DNA of 64,000 nucleotides from an uncultured SAR86 cluster bacterium (lineage in GTDB: Bacteria; Pseudomonadota; Gammaproteobacteria; Magnimaribacterales; AG-339-G14): the NCBI GenBank assembly GCA_902563105.1, contig CACEVU010000001.1:349649-413648 (forward strand). The letters are read 5' to 3'. Under the pieces are notes generated by a model. The model did not search any database, was not told the origin of the DNA, and was given only the letters and a program-made list of their open reading frames with translations. Numbering within the stretch: position 1 is the stretch's first letter; every line of letters begins with the position of its first letter. Positions 1 to 10,486 of the stretch are shown piece after piece. A program made the position numbers and the translations under genes.

Positions 1-300
1 ATATCCACTTAAGACTCTTGAAGTATCATAAAGAGATTCGCCTTTAGCTAGAGAAGTAGCTTCTATTCCTGTTGTTTCTCTAACTTCTCCGCCTAAAATA
101 TTGAAAGCGCTTCCAAAACTAATTCTCGTTCTAGTACTGGGCTCAAAAAACATATTAGAAAGAATTGCACCTTTTAAGACTCGGGTAATTCTTTCTCTTT
201 TTGCATATGGAAGAAGTAAATCAGAAGTAGAAAATATTTTTTCAATGTCAGGTCTCTCGAACTGATCTATGGAGAGAATGTGATTTCCAAGAAGCTCCAT
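1..300 (-). CDS. pyrB: Aspartate carbamoyltransferase catalytic subunit, N-terminal part (runs off the left edge)
   Basis: Reverse-strand translation from ATG at 300: [23 protein letters not shown]...[32 protein letters not shown] carbamoyl-phosphate binding motif. Confidence 0.9.
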   Translation of the reverse strand, partial: MELLGNHILSIDQFERPDIEKIFSTSDLLLPYAKRERITRVLKGAILSNMFFEPSTRTRISFGSAFNILGGEVRETTGIEATSLAKGESLYDTSRVLSGY

Positions 301-362
301 CGGGTGTCATTCTATCACTAAAAAATTTAATTTATTGTATTAAAAAATTCTTAATTTCTTGT

Positions 363-890
363 ATGATCTTCAATATGTCTAATGATTGTTTAATACTGAA
401 TGGAAATGGAAAACCTTTAAGTTATTTTCCGTTATCAGCAGTTGACTGGAAAACAGCTGTTAAGCTTGTTTTTACAAGAAACGTAATTGTCATTAAAGAG
501 CATGAGGATTGGGAAGTAAGATCTCCTTCACAATCATTAAAAGTCCCAAGCATAGTCATGTTAAGAAAATATTATAAATTCTCTAAAAAAGTAAAATTTT
601 CAAGGTCCAACGTTTTTCTTAGAGACATGTTTACTTGTCAGTATTGTAAGAATGTTTTTGAGAAGAAAGATTTAACGATCGATCATATTATTCCTAAAAG
701 CAAAGGCGGCGAAACTAATTGGTTAAATGTAACGACAAGCTGCAAATCTTGTAATTTGTCCAAAGCAGATAAGATCATAGATCCGACTCCGGAGGTAAAA
801 ACACCTTCTTTAAGAGATTTGATGAAAGGACAAGAATCTTTGGGAGTAAAGAAGATCGAGACCGATTGGTATGAATATATAGTAGCGTAA
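363..890 (+). CDS. HNH endonuclease family protein
   Basis: CxxC...DHIIPKSKGGETNWLNVTTSCKSCNLSKAD HNH signature; alternative start at 375. Confidence 0.85.
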   Translation: MIFNMSNDCLILNGNGKPLSYFPLSAVDWKTAVKLVFTRNVIVIKEHEDWEVRSPSQSLKVPSIVMLRKYYKFSKKVKFSRSNVFLRDMFTCQYCKNVFEKKDLTIDHIIPKSKGGETNWLNVTTSCKSCNLSKADKIIDPTPEVKTPSLRDLMKGQESLGVKKIETDWYEYIVA

Positions 891-891
891 T

Positions 892-2904
892 TTATTTTAA
901 GTATTCTCTTAAAATGGATTCGGAAAGAATCTCAGGCAAAATTATAGGTTCTGATTTTTCGCCCGGATAAAAGACATACAAAGGTATACTCGATCTACCA
1001 AAAGAAGCTAATTTTCTAGCAATTGAATCATTTTTATTTGTCCAGTCTGCTTCCATGTAGAAAATACTTTTTTCTTTGAATAACTCTTCAGTTGAAGTAG
1101 TTTTTAGAGCAACTCTCTCGTTCACTTTACAAGTGATACACCAATCAGCAGTGAAATTTAGAAAAACCGGACCTTCTGATATTTTTTCTGACAGAAATTC
1201 TTCATTGAATGATTCTTCAAATATTTCAGGTTGCGTAGTTTTTAAAGGGAGTATAGAAACCAAAGATATTATTATGGAAAGATATAAAAAATATCTCAGC
1301 CTATTACCTGATAAAGAATTTATTTCTAATTGATTTAACCAATAAAAAAATACTATGAGAGTGATGCCAACAAAAATTAAAATTAGCTGAAAAGAATCTA
1401 TCTGACTACTTAGAACCCATATTAACCAAAGGGCGGTTAAGATCATTGGAAACGCCATAAATTGTTTAAATGTTTCCATCCACAAACCAGGCTTAGGTAG
1501 AAAATTTAAAATGCTTGGAAAAATTGAAAGCATAATATATGGCAAAGAAAACCCTATCCCCAAGGACAAGAAAATAAAAAAGGATGAAAATCCTGGTTGT
1601 AAGATCGCAAAACCCAATGCAGAACCCATAAATGGAGCAGTGCAGGGCGTTGCAACAATAACCGCAAGAAAACCTGTACCGAAAGAATTTGAATATCCTG
1701 ACGAGCTAACTCCATTTGGGCCAATACTAAGAAGAGAATTTAAAAAATTAACATTCAAAAGAAAAAAACCTGCAAGAAAGATAAAAAGAAAAATCAACAA
1801 ACTCACAACTAAAGGCGACTGAAGCTGGTATCCCCAACCTATATCCATTCCAAAATACTTTAAGAAAACAACTGACAAGCCAATCAAGATAAACATTAAA
1901 ATTGCGCCTGATGAAAATGACAGACCATGAAGAGTAGTTTGTGTTTTATTTTCAGAGTGATTTATAAAATTCAAAATCTTCAAAGAAATCACTGGAAAAA
2001 CACAAGGCATTAAATTTAGTAAAAGTCCTCCTATCAGGGAAAATAATATTGCCGTGCTAAGTGAAATAAAATTTATGGAGGATGTATCAAGGGATTTAAG
2101 TTGGGGAGATAAAAATTCTATTTCATATGATGCATCTTTTGTTTTTAATACACCCCCAGTAAGTTCAGATGTAATTCCATAATTATCAAGTGTCGCAACG
2201 AGAATTATTTTTTCCGAATTATTTTCCAATCTTTGAGTTACAGAATAATCTAGAATATTTTCTTGAAAAGGAAAAAATATTACTTCATCCGTTTTAGTAT
2301 TTAAAAAATCAAGGTCAATAAATAGTTGGTTTTTTTCAATCTTTATAGGAATAGGATTATTGATTTTTTCTGGTATCTTTGTTTTAACTTCATTGATAGC
2401 ATCAATTACGTCAGACGGTTGAGAATAATTTCCTTCGTTTAAAGAAAAAACAACAGTACCTTCTTGAGGAATACATACATCTGCACAAACAAGCCATCTT
2501 GAAGTTACGGATAATTCATTTATTTTCTTAATATTTTCAGGAATTGAAATTTTAAATAAAAGAGTTAGTTCATTGGTATACCCAAAAGTAGTTAATGGAG
2601 GATAGGGTATTAATTCAGGCGATGGCCAAATAGGATCGGATATCTTAAATCCTTCAGGAAGAATCCAATCAAAATTTACTGGTTCTCCAGAATCACCGGG
2701 ATTAATCCAATACGTATGCCAATTTTCATCCAGATTAAATTTAGCAAGTACGAATAATTCTCTTTCTTCAAAAATACTATCTTTTTCAAGAATTATTTCA
2801 AAAGAAGAATTTGATGCATTATAAATATTTTTTGAAAAGGCTTGAGAGCTAATAAAAAGAAAGAAATAAATTATTAGATAAAAAAAAGTTTTAGGCTTTA
2901 CCAT
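892..2904 (-). CDS. DsbD/ScsB-like thiol:disulfide interchange protein
   Basis: N-terminal DsbD-alpha-like domain, multi-TM core with MPCVFP and TPCTAPF cysteines, C-terminal thioredoxin domain (FTADWCITCK). Confidence 0.85.
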   Translation of the reverse strand: MVKPKTFFYLIIYFFLFISSQAFSKNIYNASNSSFEIILEKDSIFEERELFVLAKFNLDENWHTYWINPGDSGEPVNFDWILPEGFKISDPIWPSPELIPYPPLTTFGYTNELTLLFKISIPENIKKINELSVTSRWLVCADVCIPQEGTVVFSLNEGNYSQPSDVIDAINEVKTKIPEKINNPIPIKIEKNQLFIDLDFLNTKTDEVIFFPFQENILDYSVTQRLENNSEKIILVATLDNYGITSELTGGVLKTKDASYEIEFLSPQLKSLDTSSINFISLSTAILFSLIGGLLLNLMPCVFPVISLKILNFINHSENKTQTTLHGLSFSSGAILMFILIGLSVVFLKYFGMDIGWGYQLQSPLVVSLLIFLFIFLAGFFLLNVNFLNSLLSIGPNGVSSSGYSNSFGTGFLAVIVATPCTAPFMGSALGFAILQPGFSSFFIFLSLGIGFSLPYIMLSIFPSILNFLPKPGLWMETFKQFMAFPMILTALWLIWVLSSQIDSFQLILIFVGITLIVFFYWLNQLEINSLSGNRLRYFLYLSIIISLVSILPLKTTQPEIFEESFNEEFLSEKISEGPVFLNFTADWCITCKVNERVALKTTSTEELFKEKSIFYMEADWTNKNDSIARKLASFGRSSIPLYVFYPGEKSEPIILPEILSESILREYLK

Positions 2905-3448
2905 AATTATTGCTTACTAAATTTATGTTGAAGCCTGCAATTTTACTTGCCTCTTCAATTTTTTTACTGCTCTTAGTTGAAAAGATTATTTGCTCATTAG
3001 CAGGAATTATTAACCATGAGCCTTGTTGTATCTCTTTTTCAAGTTGACCTGCACTCCAACCAGTGTATCCAAAGGAAACAATAAATTTTTTTGGAAATTC
3101 TTTTCTTAAAATTGCGTTTATGACATCTGGTTTTGATGAAACGCCAACATTAGAAGTTACTTCAAGAGTTTCTGTATATTTTTTATCTAAACTATGTAAT
3201 ACGAATGGAGAAAAGGGAGATACAGGTCCACCTAAAAAAACTCTATCTCTATTAAGAATCTCCTCTAAATCTTTATCAGGTTCCATGGAAAAATCTTTTA
3301 AATTTATACTTACTCTCTTATTTATGACTATTCCAAAAGAACCTTCTGAGTCATTTTTACAGAGGTATATTAAAGAATTTTTAAAATAGTTTTCTTCTTC
3401 ATCAGATTGACAAAAATATAAGAAACTATTTTCTAGTTCAGTAATCAT
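2891..3448 (-). CDS. YqgE/AlgH family protein
   Basis: GSFGIVINKR...VFLGGPVSPFSPFVLHS...GYTGWSAGQLEKEI...SWLIIPA; start trimmed from 3574 to MITELENSF at 3448. Confidence 0.85.
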   Translation of the reverse strand: MITELENSFLYFCQSDEEENYFKNSLIYLCKNDSEGSFGIVINKRVSINLKDFSMEPDKDLEEILNRDRVFLGGPVSPFSPFVLHSLDKKYTETLEVTSNVGVSSKPDVINAILRKEFPKKFIVSFGYTGWSAGQLEKEIQQGSWLIIPANEQIIFSTKSSKKIEEASKIAGFNINLVSNNYGKA

Positions 3449-3503
3449 TATTATTTCAATATATTGCTTATATTCATTAAAATCACGATATATTTTATAT
3501 CTT

Positions 3504-4541
3504 ATGGAAACTTCAAACATAAACTTAGTTCCTAAAAGTCTGCTTAAAAAACATAAGCAAAGGATTTTTAACACATCAGATAAATTCTTTGACGAAGAAA
3601 TTCTTATTGAGGAGATTAAAAAAATAGTAAAAGAAGAAAAAATATATCTTATTTCGCACTATTACACTGATCCAAAAATACAAAAAATAACAGAAGAGTT
3701 AAATGGATGTGTTTCAGATTCTCTTCAAATGGCTAAAGCAGGCTCTGAATCTAAATCACAGACTATAGTAGTTTCAGGAGTAAAGTTTATGGGAGAAACT
3801 GCAAAAATTCTTAGTCCAGATAAAAAAATTGTGATGCCTACCCTAAAAGCAACCTGTTCTCTAGATTTGGGATGTCCAGCTAATGAATTTAAAAAGTTTT
3901 GTGAAATTTATCCTGACAGGGAGGTAGTAGTTTATGCAAATACTTCTGCCAAAGTAAAAGCATTAGCTGATTGGGTTGTTACCTCAAGCATAGCTCTCGA
4001 AGTAGTTGATCACTTAGATTCAGAAGGAAAGAAAATTTTATGGGCTCCGGACAAACATCTTGGTAGTTACATTAAAAATCAGACAAAGGCCGATATGGTT
4101 ATGTGGGACGGCGCTTGTGTAGTCCATGAGGAGTTTAAACATGAGGGATTAAAAAAATTAATAAAGCTTCATCCAGATGCAGAAATTTTGGTTCATCCAG
4201 AATCACCATCTACTGTAGTGGATTTAGCTGATTGTGTAGGTTCTACAACTCAGTTAATTGACTACGCGAAAAAATCAAAAGCAAAAAAATTAATTGTAGC
4301 TACTGATAAAGGAATTTTTTATCAACTTTTAAAAAATAATCCTGAAAAAGAATTTTTTGAAGCACCTACTGCAGGAAATGGCGCAACTTGTAATAGCTGT
4401 TCAATGTGCCCATGGATGGGAATGAATTCAATTAAAAATCTTCATGATGCTGTAAAAAATAAAACGAATGAAATTTCTTTAAACAATACAATAATGAAAG
4501 ATGCAAGGATTTCACTCAATAGAATGGTGAACTTCAAATAA
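3504..4541 (+). CDS. nadA: Quinolinate synthase
   Basis: LISHYYTDPKIQ, SLQMAKAG, ATCSLDLGCPANEF, CNSCSMCPWMGMNS motifs. Confidence 0.95.
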   Translation: METSNINLVPKSLLKKHKQRIFNTSDKFFDEEILIEEIKKIVKEEKIYLISHYYTDPKIQKITEELNGCVSDSLQMAKAGSESKSQTIVVSGVKFMGETAKILSPDKKIVMPTLKATCSLDLGCPANEFKKFCEIYPDREVVVYANTSAKVKALADWVVTSSIALEVVDHLDSEGKKILWAPDKHLGSYIKNQTKADMVMWDGACVVHEEFKHEGLKKLIKLHPDAEILVHPESPSTVVDLADCVGSTTQLIDYAKKSKAKKLIVATDKGIFYQLLKNNPEKEFFEAPTAGNGATCNSCSMCPWMGMNSIKNLHDAVKNKTNEISLNNTIMKDARISLNRMVNFK

Positions 4542-4542
4542 A

Positions 4543-5376
4543 TTGAAATTAAATAAATTAAAAGTTAAAGAAAACGTCAAAAAGGCTTTAGAAGAGGATG
4601 GCTACAAATCTGATCTCTCATTAAATTCTAGCAAGATAAATAAGAAGCACGTTGCAAAAGCCAAATTAGTTACAAGACAAAATGGAATATTGAGTGGCAG
4701 TTTCTGGTTTGAACAAGCTTTTAAAATTATTGATAAAAATGCAGAATTTAATTGGAAGGTTTTAGAAGGACGTAATTTTAAGAAAAATACTGAAATAGTA
4801 GAAATAAAAGCTAGCATCCAGGCAATTCTTTCCGGAGAGAGAACGGCTCTGAATTTTTTACAAATGATGTCTGGAATAAGTTCGAAAGCAAAAGCTTATT
4901 CAGATTATTTGAAAGATACAAAAATAGAGCTTTTAGACACAAGAAAAACACTTCCAAATCTAAGATATGAGCAAAAATATTCAACTTATATAGGAGGAGT
5001 AAAAAACCATAGATTTGGTTTGTTTGATGCAATCATGCTCAAGGATAATCATATAAAGGCGTTTGGAGGAATAAAAAAAATTAAAAATTTTAAATTTTTT
5101 GATAAGGGAGATTTCTTAGAGATAGAAATAGAAAAAATTTCTCAAATTTTACCTGCTCTAAAGTGTAAGCCTGATATTTTGCTTCTCGATAACTTAAATA
5201 TAAAAGATATTAAGAAAGCTATAGAACTGATAGACAGTAATTGTCTCATTGAAATTTCTGGGGTAAAGAAGCCTGAAGATATAAAAAAATATAAAAAATT
5301 ACCTATCCACTATATTTCTCTGGGTGATCTAACAAAAAATTTAGACTCAATAGACTTTTCCTTAAATCTTGTATGA
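4543..5376 (+). CDS. nadC: Nicotinate-nucleotide pyrophosphorylase (carboxylating)
   Basis: LLDTRKTLPNLRYEQKYSTYIGGVKNHRFGLFDAIMLKDNH motif; TTG start directly after nadA. Confidence 0.95.
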   Translation: MKLNKLKVKENVKKALEEDGYKSDLSLNSSKINKKHVAKAKLVTRQNGILSGSFWFEQAFKIIDKNAEFNWKVLEGRNFKKNTEIVEIKASIQAILSGERTALNFLQMMSGISSKAKAYSDYLKDTKIELLDTRKTLPNLRYEQKYSTYIGGVKNHRFGLFDAIMLKDNHIKAFGGIKKIKNFKFFDKGDFLEIEIEKISQILPALKCKPDILLLDNLNIKDIKKAIELIDSNCLIEISGVKKPEDIKKYKKLPIHYISLGDLTKNLDSIDFSLNLV

Positions 5377-6092
5377 AAACTAAATTTTTATTACCTTTTG
5401 TTTTTTTATTTTTTTTAAGCTGTTCATATTTTGAAGATGGATCTGAAGCATCTCAGGAAAGAGTATATGAATTTTCTTGGTGTTCTTATGAAGAAGGCTT
5501 TCAAGTTCAAGATCTTAATAATGAACTAATAGCTTTCATAGGATTTTTAAAAAATTTAAAAGAAATAAATGATCTTAATGTAATTATTAAGTATTTAAAT
5601 CCAGCGTTAGAAAATGAATATTATGATTTTACTTGGCTTGATATTTTCGAAAATGATTTAGAGAGAAATGCCTATTATGATTTTGCTGATAACTCAGAAA
5701 TTTTTAAAAATTGGCTTAGCAGTAAAGACGAAATAATTACATGCGATACACAAAGACAATCTTTCTATGAAAAGTATAGCTCTAAAAATTACTTACCTTC
5801 TGATGGAGATCAGACTTATGTTGGCTTTTGTAAATTAAAAGATGGTTATGAATTAAATTCTTTTCTTGAGGGCATAAAAGAAAAAAAGATTTTTAGAGAA
5901 AAAACTTATAATAAAGTCATACTTTTACCTAAATTTGATACAAATGACTTTGATTTTTTAATATTCCTAGAAACTAATTTTTTTTCAAAAGATTTGAATT
6001 TAATAAAACAAATTGAAATACAGAATGCTTGTAAAGAGATTAAAGATTTTCCAACAAATAGTTTATTATTTAGTACCTACGTTGTTGATTAA
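5373..6092 (+). CDS. Hypothetical lipoprotein
   Basis: Intact ORF overlapping nadC by 4 bp; lipobox-like FLFFLSC; no recognised domain. Confidence 0.7.
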   Translation: MKTKFLLPFVFLFFLSCSYFEDGSEASQERVYEFSWCSYEEGFQVQDLNNELIAFIGFLKNLKEINDLNVIIKYLNPALENEYYDFTWLDIFENDLERNAYYDFADNSEIFKNWLSSKDEIITCDTQRQSFYEKYSSKNYLPSDGDQTYVGFCKLKDGYELNSFLEGIKEKKIFREKTYNKVILLPKFDTNDFDFLIFLETNFFSKDLNLIKQIEIQNACKEIKDFPTNSLLFSTYVVD

Positions 6093-6109
6093 TTTTATAG
6101 GAAATAAAA

Positions 6110-7393
6110 ATGAATAAATCTTGTTTGTTATTGATCTTTATTATTTCTGAGTTAATTTTTGGGTCCCAATACGATTTTTCTGGTTATACAGATTTTTTAG
6201 ATAAGCAAATTAAAAAAGGTAATTTTCCCGGCTTCGTTACGTTGATATCTAAAAATGGTGAGATTATTTTTTCAGATACTCGCGGTTTTTCAGATATAGA
6301 AGATTCAGTCCCCTTAAAGGAGGACTCTTTATTTAGAATTTATTCTATGACAAAGCCCATTACAGGAGTTGCTCTTATGATTTTGGTAGAGAGAGGAAAA
6401 ATTAATTTGTTAGATCCTGTGGAAAAATATATTCCAGAATTTAAAAATACCAAAGTTTATGATAAAAAATCAAAATCATTTATAGATTTGGATAGATCAA
6501 TTACTCTTCTTGACTTAGCTACTCATTCTTCTGGTTTAACTTACTCGTTTGTTGATAAAGGAAAAATTAAAGAGATTTACGAACAAGAAAAAATATACCC
6601 ATATTATGTTCAAGATAACATCTTTACTACAGCCTCTTTTGAGAAGGCTTACAAAAATGTCTGTTCTTTTTCAGAAAAAGTGGCTTCATTGCCTTTAGTT
6701 CACCAGCCAGGACAAAGATGGACTTACTCTATAGGTATGGATATTTTAGGATGCGTCATAGAAAGAGCTTCAAAAACTAAATTTAGCTTATTTCTGCAAG
6801 AAAATATTTTTGATCCATTAGAAATGAAAGATACGTTCTTTCAGGTGCCTGAAAATAAGACCTATAGAATGACAAATCTATATGGTCATAAAAAAGGTTT
6901 TAAAGATTATGGAATATCTTTACCCAAAGAAATAAAAGAGCAAAAACAAAAATTAGTTTTGGTTGATGACAGAAATAACAGCTTTTTTTATCAAAAACCA
7001 TCTATAGAGGATGGAGGATCTGGCCTTGTTTCATCTGCTTCAGACTACTTAAAATTTGCAACTATGCTATTGAACAAAGGGTCTTTAAAAGGAAAAAAAA
7101 TTCTGGGTGAAAAATATTTCACCATCATGGTGAGTAATCAAGTAGAAAAAAAAGCAAAGCCATTCAAATTTGATCCCTTCGGTATGGGCGTGACAGTAGG
7201 TATTGCCCTGGATGCAAAAAAAATGCGTCTCAAAAGAGGAAATAATTCATTTTTCTGGGGGGGAGCAGCAAGTACGGATTTTTGGGTTGATCCTTCTAAT
7301 GAAATTGTTTTCGTTAATATGTCTCAATCTTTAGGGAGCCCAGAAATCTTAAATAAAATTGAAAAATTAGTTTATAAATCAATTGGTTTTTAA
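6110..7393 (+). CDS. Serine hydrolase, beta-lactamase/class C esterase family
   Basis: SMTKPITG (SxxK) motif, DLATHSSGL, YSIGMDILG. Confidence 0.85.
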   Translation: MNKSCLLLIFIISELIFGSQYDFSGYTDFLDKQIKKGNFPGFVTLISKNGEIIFSDTRGFSDIEDSVPLKEDSLFRIYSMTKPITGVALMILVERGKINLLDPVEKYIPEFKNTKVYDKKSKSFIDLDRSITLLDLATHSSGLTYSFVDKGKIKEIYEQEKIYPYYVQDNIFTTASFEKAYKNVCSFSEKVASLPLVHQPGQRWTYSIGMDILGCVIERASKTKFSLFLQENIFDPLEMKDTFFQVPENKTYRMTNLYGHKKGFKDYGISLPKEIKEQKQKLVLVDDRNNSFFYQKPSIEDGGSGLVSSASDYLKFATMLLNKGSLKGKKILGEKYFTIMVSNQVEKKAKPFKFDPFGMGVTVGIALDAKKMRLKRGNNSFFWGGAASTDFWVDPSNEIVFVNMSQSLGSPEILNKIEKLVYKSIGF

Positions 7394-7838
7394 TAAAAGT
7401 CCTATCTTAGATTCAGACATAAGAAAAAAAATATTAGATTTTCTTTCTAGAAGAGAACATTCCTATAAAGAAATAGTTATTAAACTTAGTGAGAGAGTTA
7501 CATCTCTAGACAAATTAATTATGGAATTAGATAAACTTAAACAAGAAGGGCTTCAATGTGATGAAAGATTCTCTGAATCTTATACTAGAGCAAGAAGTAT
7601 TAAGGGATTTGGACCGCAAAGAATTTCATATGAATTGAAAACTAAAGGAATTGATGAAACTTTAATCGAAAGAATAGTATATTCTCATGAGATGGATTGG
7701 TTAAAAATTTTATTAAAAGAATTTAAAAAAAAATTCTCTGAAAAAGACGATTTTTCAACAAAAGAGATTTTGAAGATAAAAAAGTTTTTTGCTCAGAGAG
7801 GTTTTGTCAATGAACAAATCAATCATCTTTTTAAATAA
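7383..7838 (+). CDS. recX: Regulatory protein RecX
   Basis: LSRREHSYKEI...YTRARSIKGFGPQRISYELKTKGI...KKFFAQRGF repeats typical of RecX. Confidence 0.85.
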   Translation: MVFNKSPILDSDIRKKILDFLSRREHSYKEIVIKLSERVTSLDKLIMELDKLKQEGLQCDERFSESYTRARSIKGFGPQRISYELKTKGIDETLIERIVYSHEMDWLKILLKEFKKKFSEKDDFSTKEILKIKKFFAQRGFVNEQINHLFK

Positions 7839-9319
7839 TGAGCTATTTAGTTTTAGCTAGAAAATGGAGACCAAAAAACTTTGCAGAAGTGGTGGGACAG
7901 GATCATGCCGTTTCTGCTCTGAGAAATTCAATAAACTCTGAAAATATTCATCACGCATATCTTTTTACTGGAACTAGGGGTATAGGAAAAACAAGCATTG
8001 CCAGAATATTGGCAAAAGCTTTAAATTGTAGTGATTTAAAAAATGGCGAACCATGTAATCTTTGCGATTCATGTAGATCCATCAATGAGGGAGCAGCAAT
8101 AGATTTTATAGAAATAGATGCAGCTTCAAGAAGAGGAATAGAGGATACCAAAAACCTTTTAGAGACCATTTCTTATTTACCAGCATCTTCTAAATATAAG
8201 ATCTATCTTATTGATGAAGTTCACATGCTTACACCTGAGAGCTTTAATGCTTTATTAAAGAATTTAGAAGAACCGCCACCACATGTAATTTTTATGTTTG
8301 CCACCACAGAATATAAAAAAATTCTTCCTACAATAGTTTCAAGATGTCTCCAAATCAATCTAAGTTCAGCATCAGTTAAAACAATTACTGAGCAACTAAG
8401 TAAAATTTTTTCTCAAGAAAAAATTAAATTTGATGACATTTCACTATCTCTCATAGCTGATGCTGCTCAAGGAAGCATTCGAGATGCATTGTCTATTTCT
8501 GAAAAAGTAATATCGTTTTGTAATAACAATTTAAAAGAAGATATGGTTAGAGAAGTTCTTGGTATTCCGGAGCCGAAAATAATTTCTAATCTTCTCAAAG
8601 CGATTTTAGAGGAAAACATTCAAGATGTTCTGTCAATCTTAAACGACTATGGGGAATATGAGGATCACGAATTTTTATTAAAAACTCTAATGGATCTCAT
8701 ACAAAAAATAGCAGTACTTCAGTTTGAAAAAGATACACATAAAAATAATGATTTAGAAGATTTTTTATCAACCGATCCAGCAAAATTACAATTTTTATAT
8801 CAAATAGGACTTACAAATTTGAATCATTTTAGTCTAGGTTATGACTCATACTCTATTTTAAAAATGACTTTATTAAAAATGGTAGCTTTTTCTGACGCAA
8901 GTCAAAAAAAAAAATCACTGATAGATAAAAAACAAGAAAACACAGATATTTTTTGGCCAAAGATATTTACCGATCTAAATTTAAATGGAATTTCAAAAAA
9001 CATTCTTAAACAGGCAAGTATCGAAAAAAAATTCAATAACCTAAAAATTTCATTTCCGAAGAAAACATTTTCTATATTTAATGAAGATCAGAAAAAAGAA
9101 ATTGAATTATGTTTTAGTGACTTTTTTCAAGAAGAACTAAAATTTACTTATGATAGTAAAGTAATTTTTGAAAAGACTCCTGAGTATGAGATTAAATTAA
9201 GAAACAAAGGCCAAAAAAAGAATATAAAAAAAATAATGGAAAAGGATAAAAACTTTAAAGAAATAATCGGTGGGCTCAAGGTTGAATCAGTAGAGTTTAA
9301 TAAAAAAAATGAAACTTAG
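7838..9319 (+). CDS. dnaX: DNA polymerase III subunit gamma/tau
   Basis: MSYLVLARKWRPKNFAEVVGQ, GTRGIGKTS Walker A, CNLCDSC zinc site, DEVHMLT. Confidence 0.95.
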   Translation: MSYLVLARKWRPKNFAEVVGQDHAVSALRNSINSENIHHAYLFTGTRGIGKTSIARILAKALNCSDLKNGEPCNLCDSCRSINEGAAIDFIEIDAASRRGIEDTKNLLETISYLPASSKYKIYLIDEVHMLTPESFNALLKNLEEPPPHVIFMFATTEYKKILPTIVSRCLQINLSSASVKTITEQLSKIFSQEKIKFDDISLSLIADAAQGSIRDALSISEKVISFCNNNLKEDMVREVLGIPEPKIISNLLKAILEENIQDVLSILNDYGEYEDHEFLLKTLMDLIQKIAVLQFEKDTHKNNDLEDFLSTDPAKLQFLYQIGLTNLNHFSLGYDSYSILKMTLLKMVAFSDASQKKKSLIDKKQENTDIFWPKIFTDLNLNGISKNILKQASIEKKFNNLKISFPKKTFSIFNEDQKKEIELCFSDFFQEELKFTYDSKVIFEKTPEYEIKLRNKGQKKNIKKIMEKDKNFKEIIGGLKVESVEFNKKNET

Positions 9320-9908
9320 CCCTAAAATTTCTAATTTAATAGACTCATTAAAAGCTCTGCCAGGAATTGGTCCAAAATCTGCAAAAAGAATGGCTCTCTC
9401 TTTATTGAGCTCTGAAAAGGAATCAGGCTTGTCTCTATCAAAGTCAATTGAAGATGCAATTTTGAATATAAAATTTTGTCAAAAATGTTTTGTTTTAAAT
9501 GATCAAGATATTTGTGAAATATGCAAGTCTCCAGCTAGAGATAATAACTCCATCTGTGTCGTAGAATCGACTTCGGATTTATATTCTATAGAAGAGACCT
9601 CTGAATTTAATGGTAGATATTTCGTCCTTAATGGCTTGCTTTCTCCAATAGATAATATTGGAGCAAATGAATTAAGAATAGACAATTTGTTAGAAGTTAT
9701 AGAAGAATATAACTCTAGAGAAATTATTCTAGCTCTTAATTCAACACTTGAAGGTGAAGCAACTGCATACTTTTTATTAGAAAAGCTCAAAAAGAAAAAT
9801 CTTATAATTACTAGAATAGCTCAAGGCGTTCCTGCAGGTGGAGACTTAAACTATGTAGATAATAATACTTTAAGAAGAGCAATTTCTTTTAGAACCGAAT
9901 TAAAATGA
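9309..9908 (+). CDS. recR: Recombination protein RecR
   Basis: [24 protein letters not shown] zinc finger, Toprim domain, [20 protein letters not shown]. Confidence 0.95.
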   Translation: MKLSPKISNLIDSLKALPGIGPKSAKRMALSLLSSEKESGLSLSKSIEDAILNIKFCQKCFVLNDQDICEICKSPARDNNSICVVESTSDLYSIEETSEFNGRYFVLNGLLSPIDNIGANELRIDNLLEVIEEYNSREIILALNSTLEGEATAYFLLEKLKKKNLIITRIAQGVPAGGDLNYVDNNTLRRAISFRTELK

Positions 9909-9912
9909 AATC

Positions 9913-10485
9913 ATGAGTATTAAGTCAGATAAATGGATAAAAAAGATGTCAGAAGAAAAAGATATGATTTCTCCTTTTCAGCCAAATCAAATCAAAAGAA
10001 ACGAATCGTCAGATGAAAAGTTAATTTCATATGGACTTTCTAGCTATGGTTATGATGTTCGTTGTGCTAGTGAATTTAAGGTATTTACTAATATTCATTC
10101 TGCCACTGTTGATCCAAAAAAATTTGATAGTACTAGTTTTATTGATGTAGATAAAGAAGAGTGCATCATTCCTCCAAACTCATTTGCTTTGGCTAGAACC
10201 ATCGAATATTTTAAAATTCCAAGAGACATTCTTACAATCTGCTTAGGAAAATCTACTTATGCTAGATGCGGAATTATAGTAAACGTAACTCCATTAGAAC
10301 CTGAGTGGGAAGGTCATGTAACTCTTGAATTTTCCAACACTACTAGTCTTCCTGCAAAGATTTATGCAAATGAGGGAGTAGCTCAAATGTTATTCTTTCA
10401 ATCTGATGAGGTTTGTGAAACAAGTTATAAAGATCGTGACGGAAAATATCAAGGTCAAAAGGGCGTAACTCTTCCTAAAGCCTAG
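9913..10485 (+). CDS. dcd: dCTP deaminase
   Basis: [48 protein letters not shown]. Confidence 0.95.
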   Translation: MSIKSDKWIKKMSEEKDMISPFQPNQIKRNESSDEKLISYGLSSYGYDVRCASEFKVFTNIHSATVDPKKFDSTSFIDVDKEECIIPPNSFALARTIEYFKIPRDILTICLGKSTYARCGIIVNVTPLEPEWEGHVTLEFSNTTSLPAKIYANEGVAQMLFFQSDEVCETSYKDRDGKYQGQKGVTLPKA

Positions 10486-10486
10486 C

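Noticed and set aside
1511-1822. Forward ORF of 103 aa antisense to the DsbD-like gene
   Set aside because: Lies entirely within a well-supported reverse-strand CDS; low-complexity Lys-rich translation; no start context.
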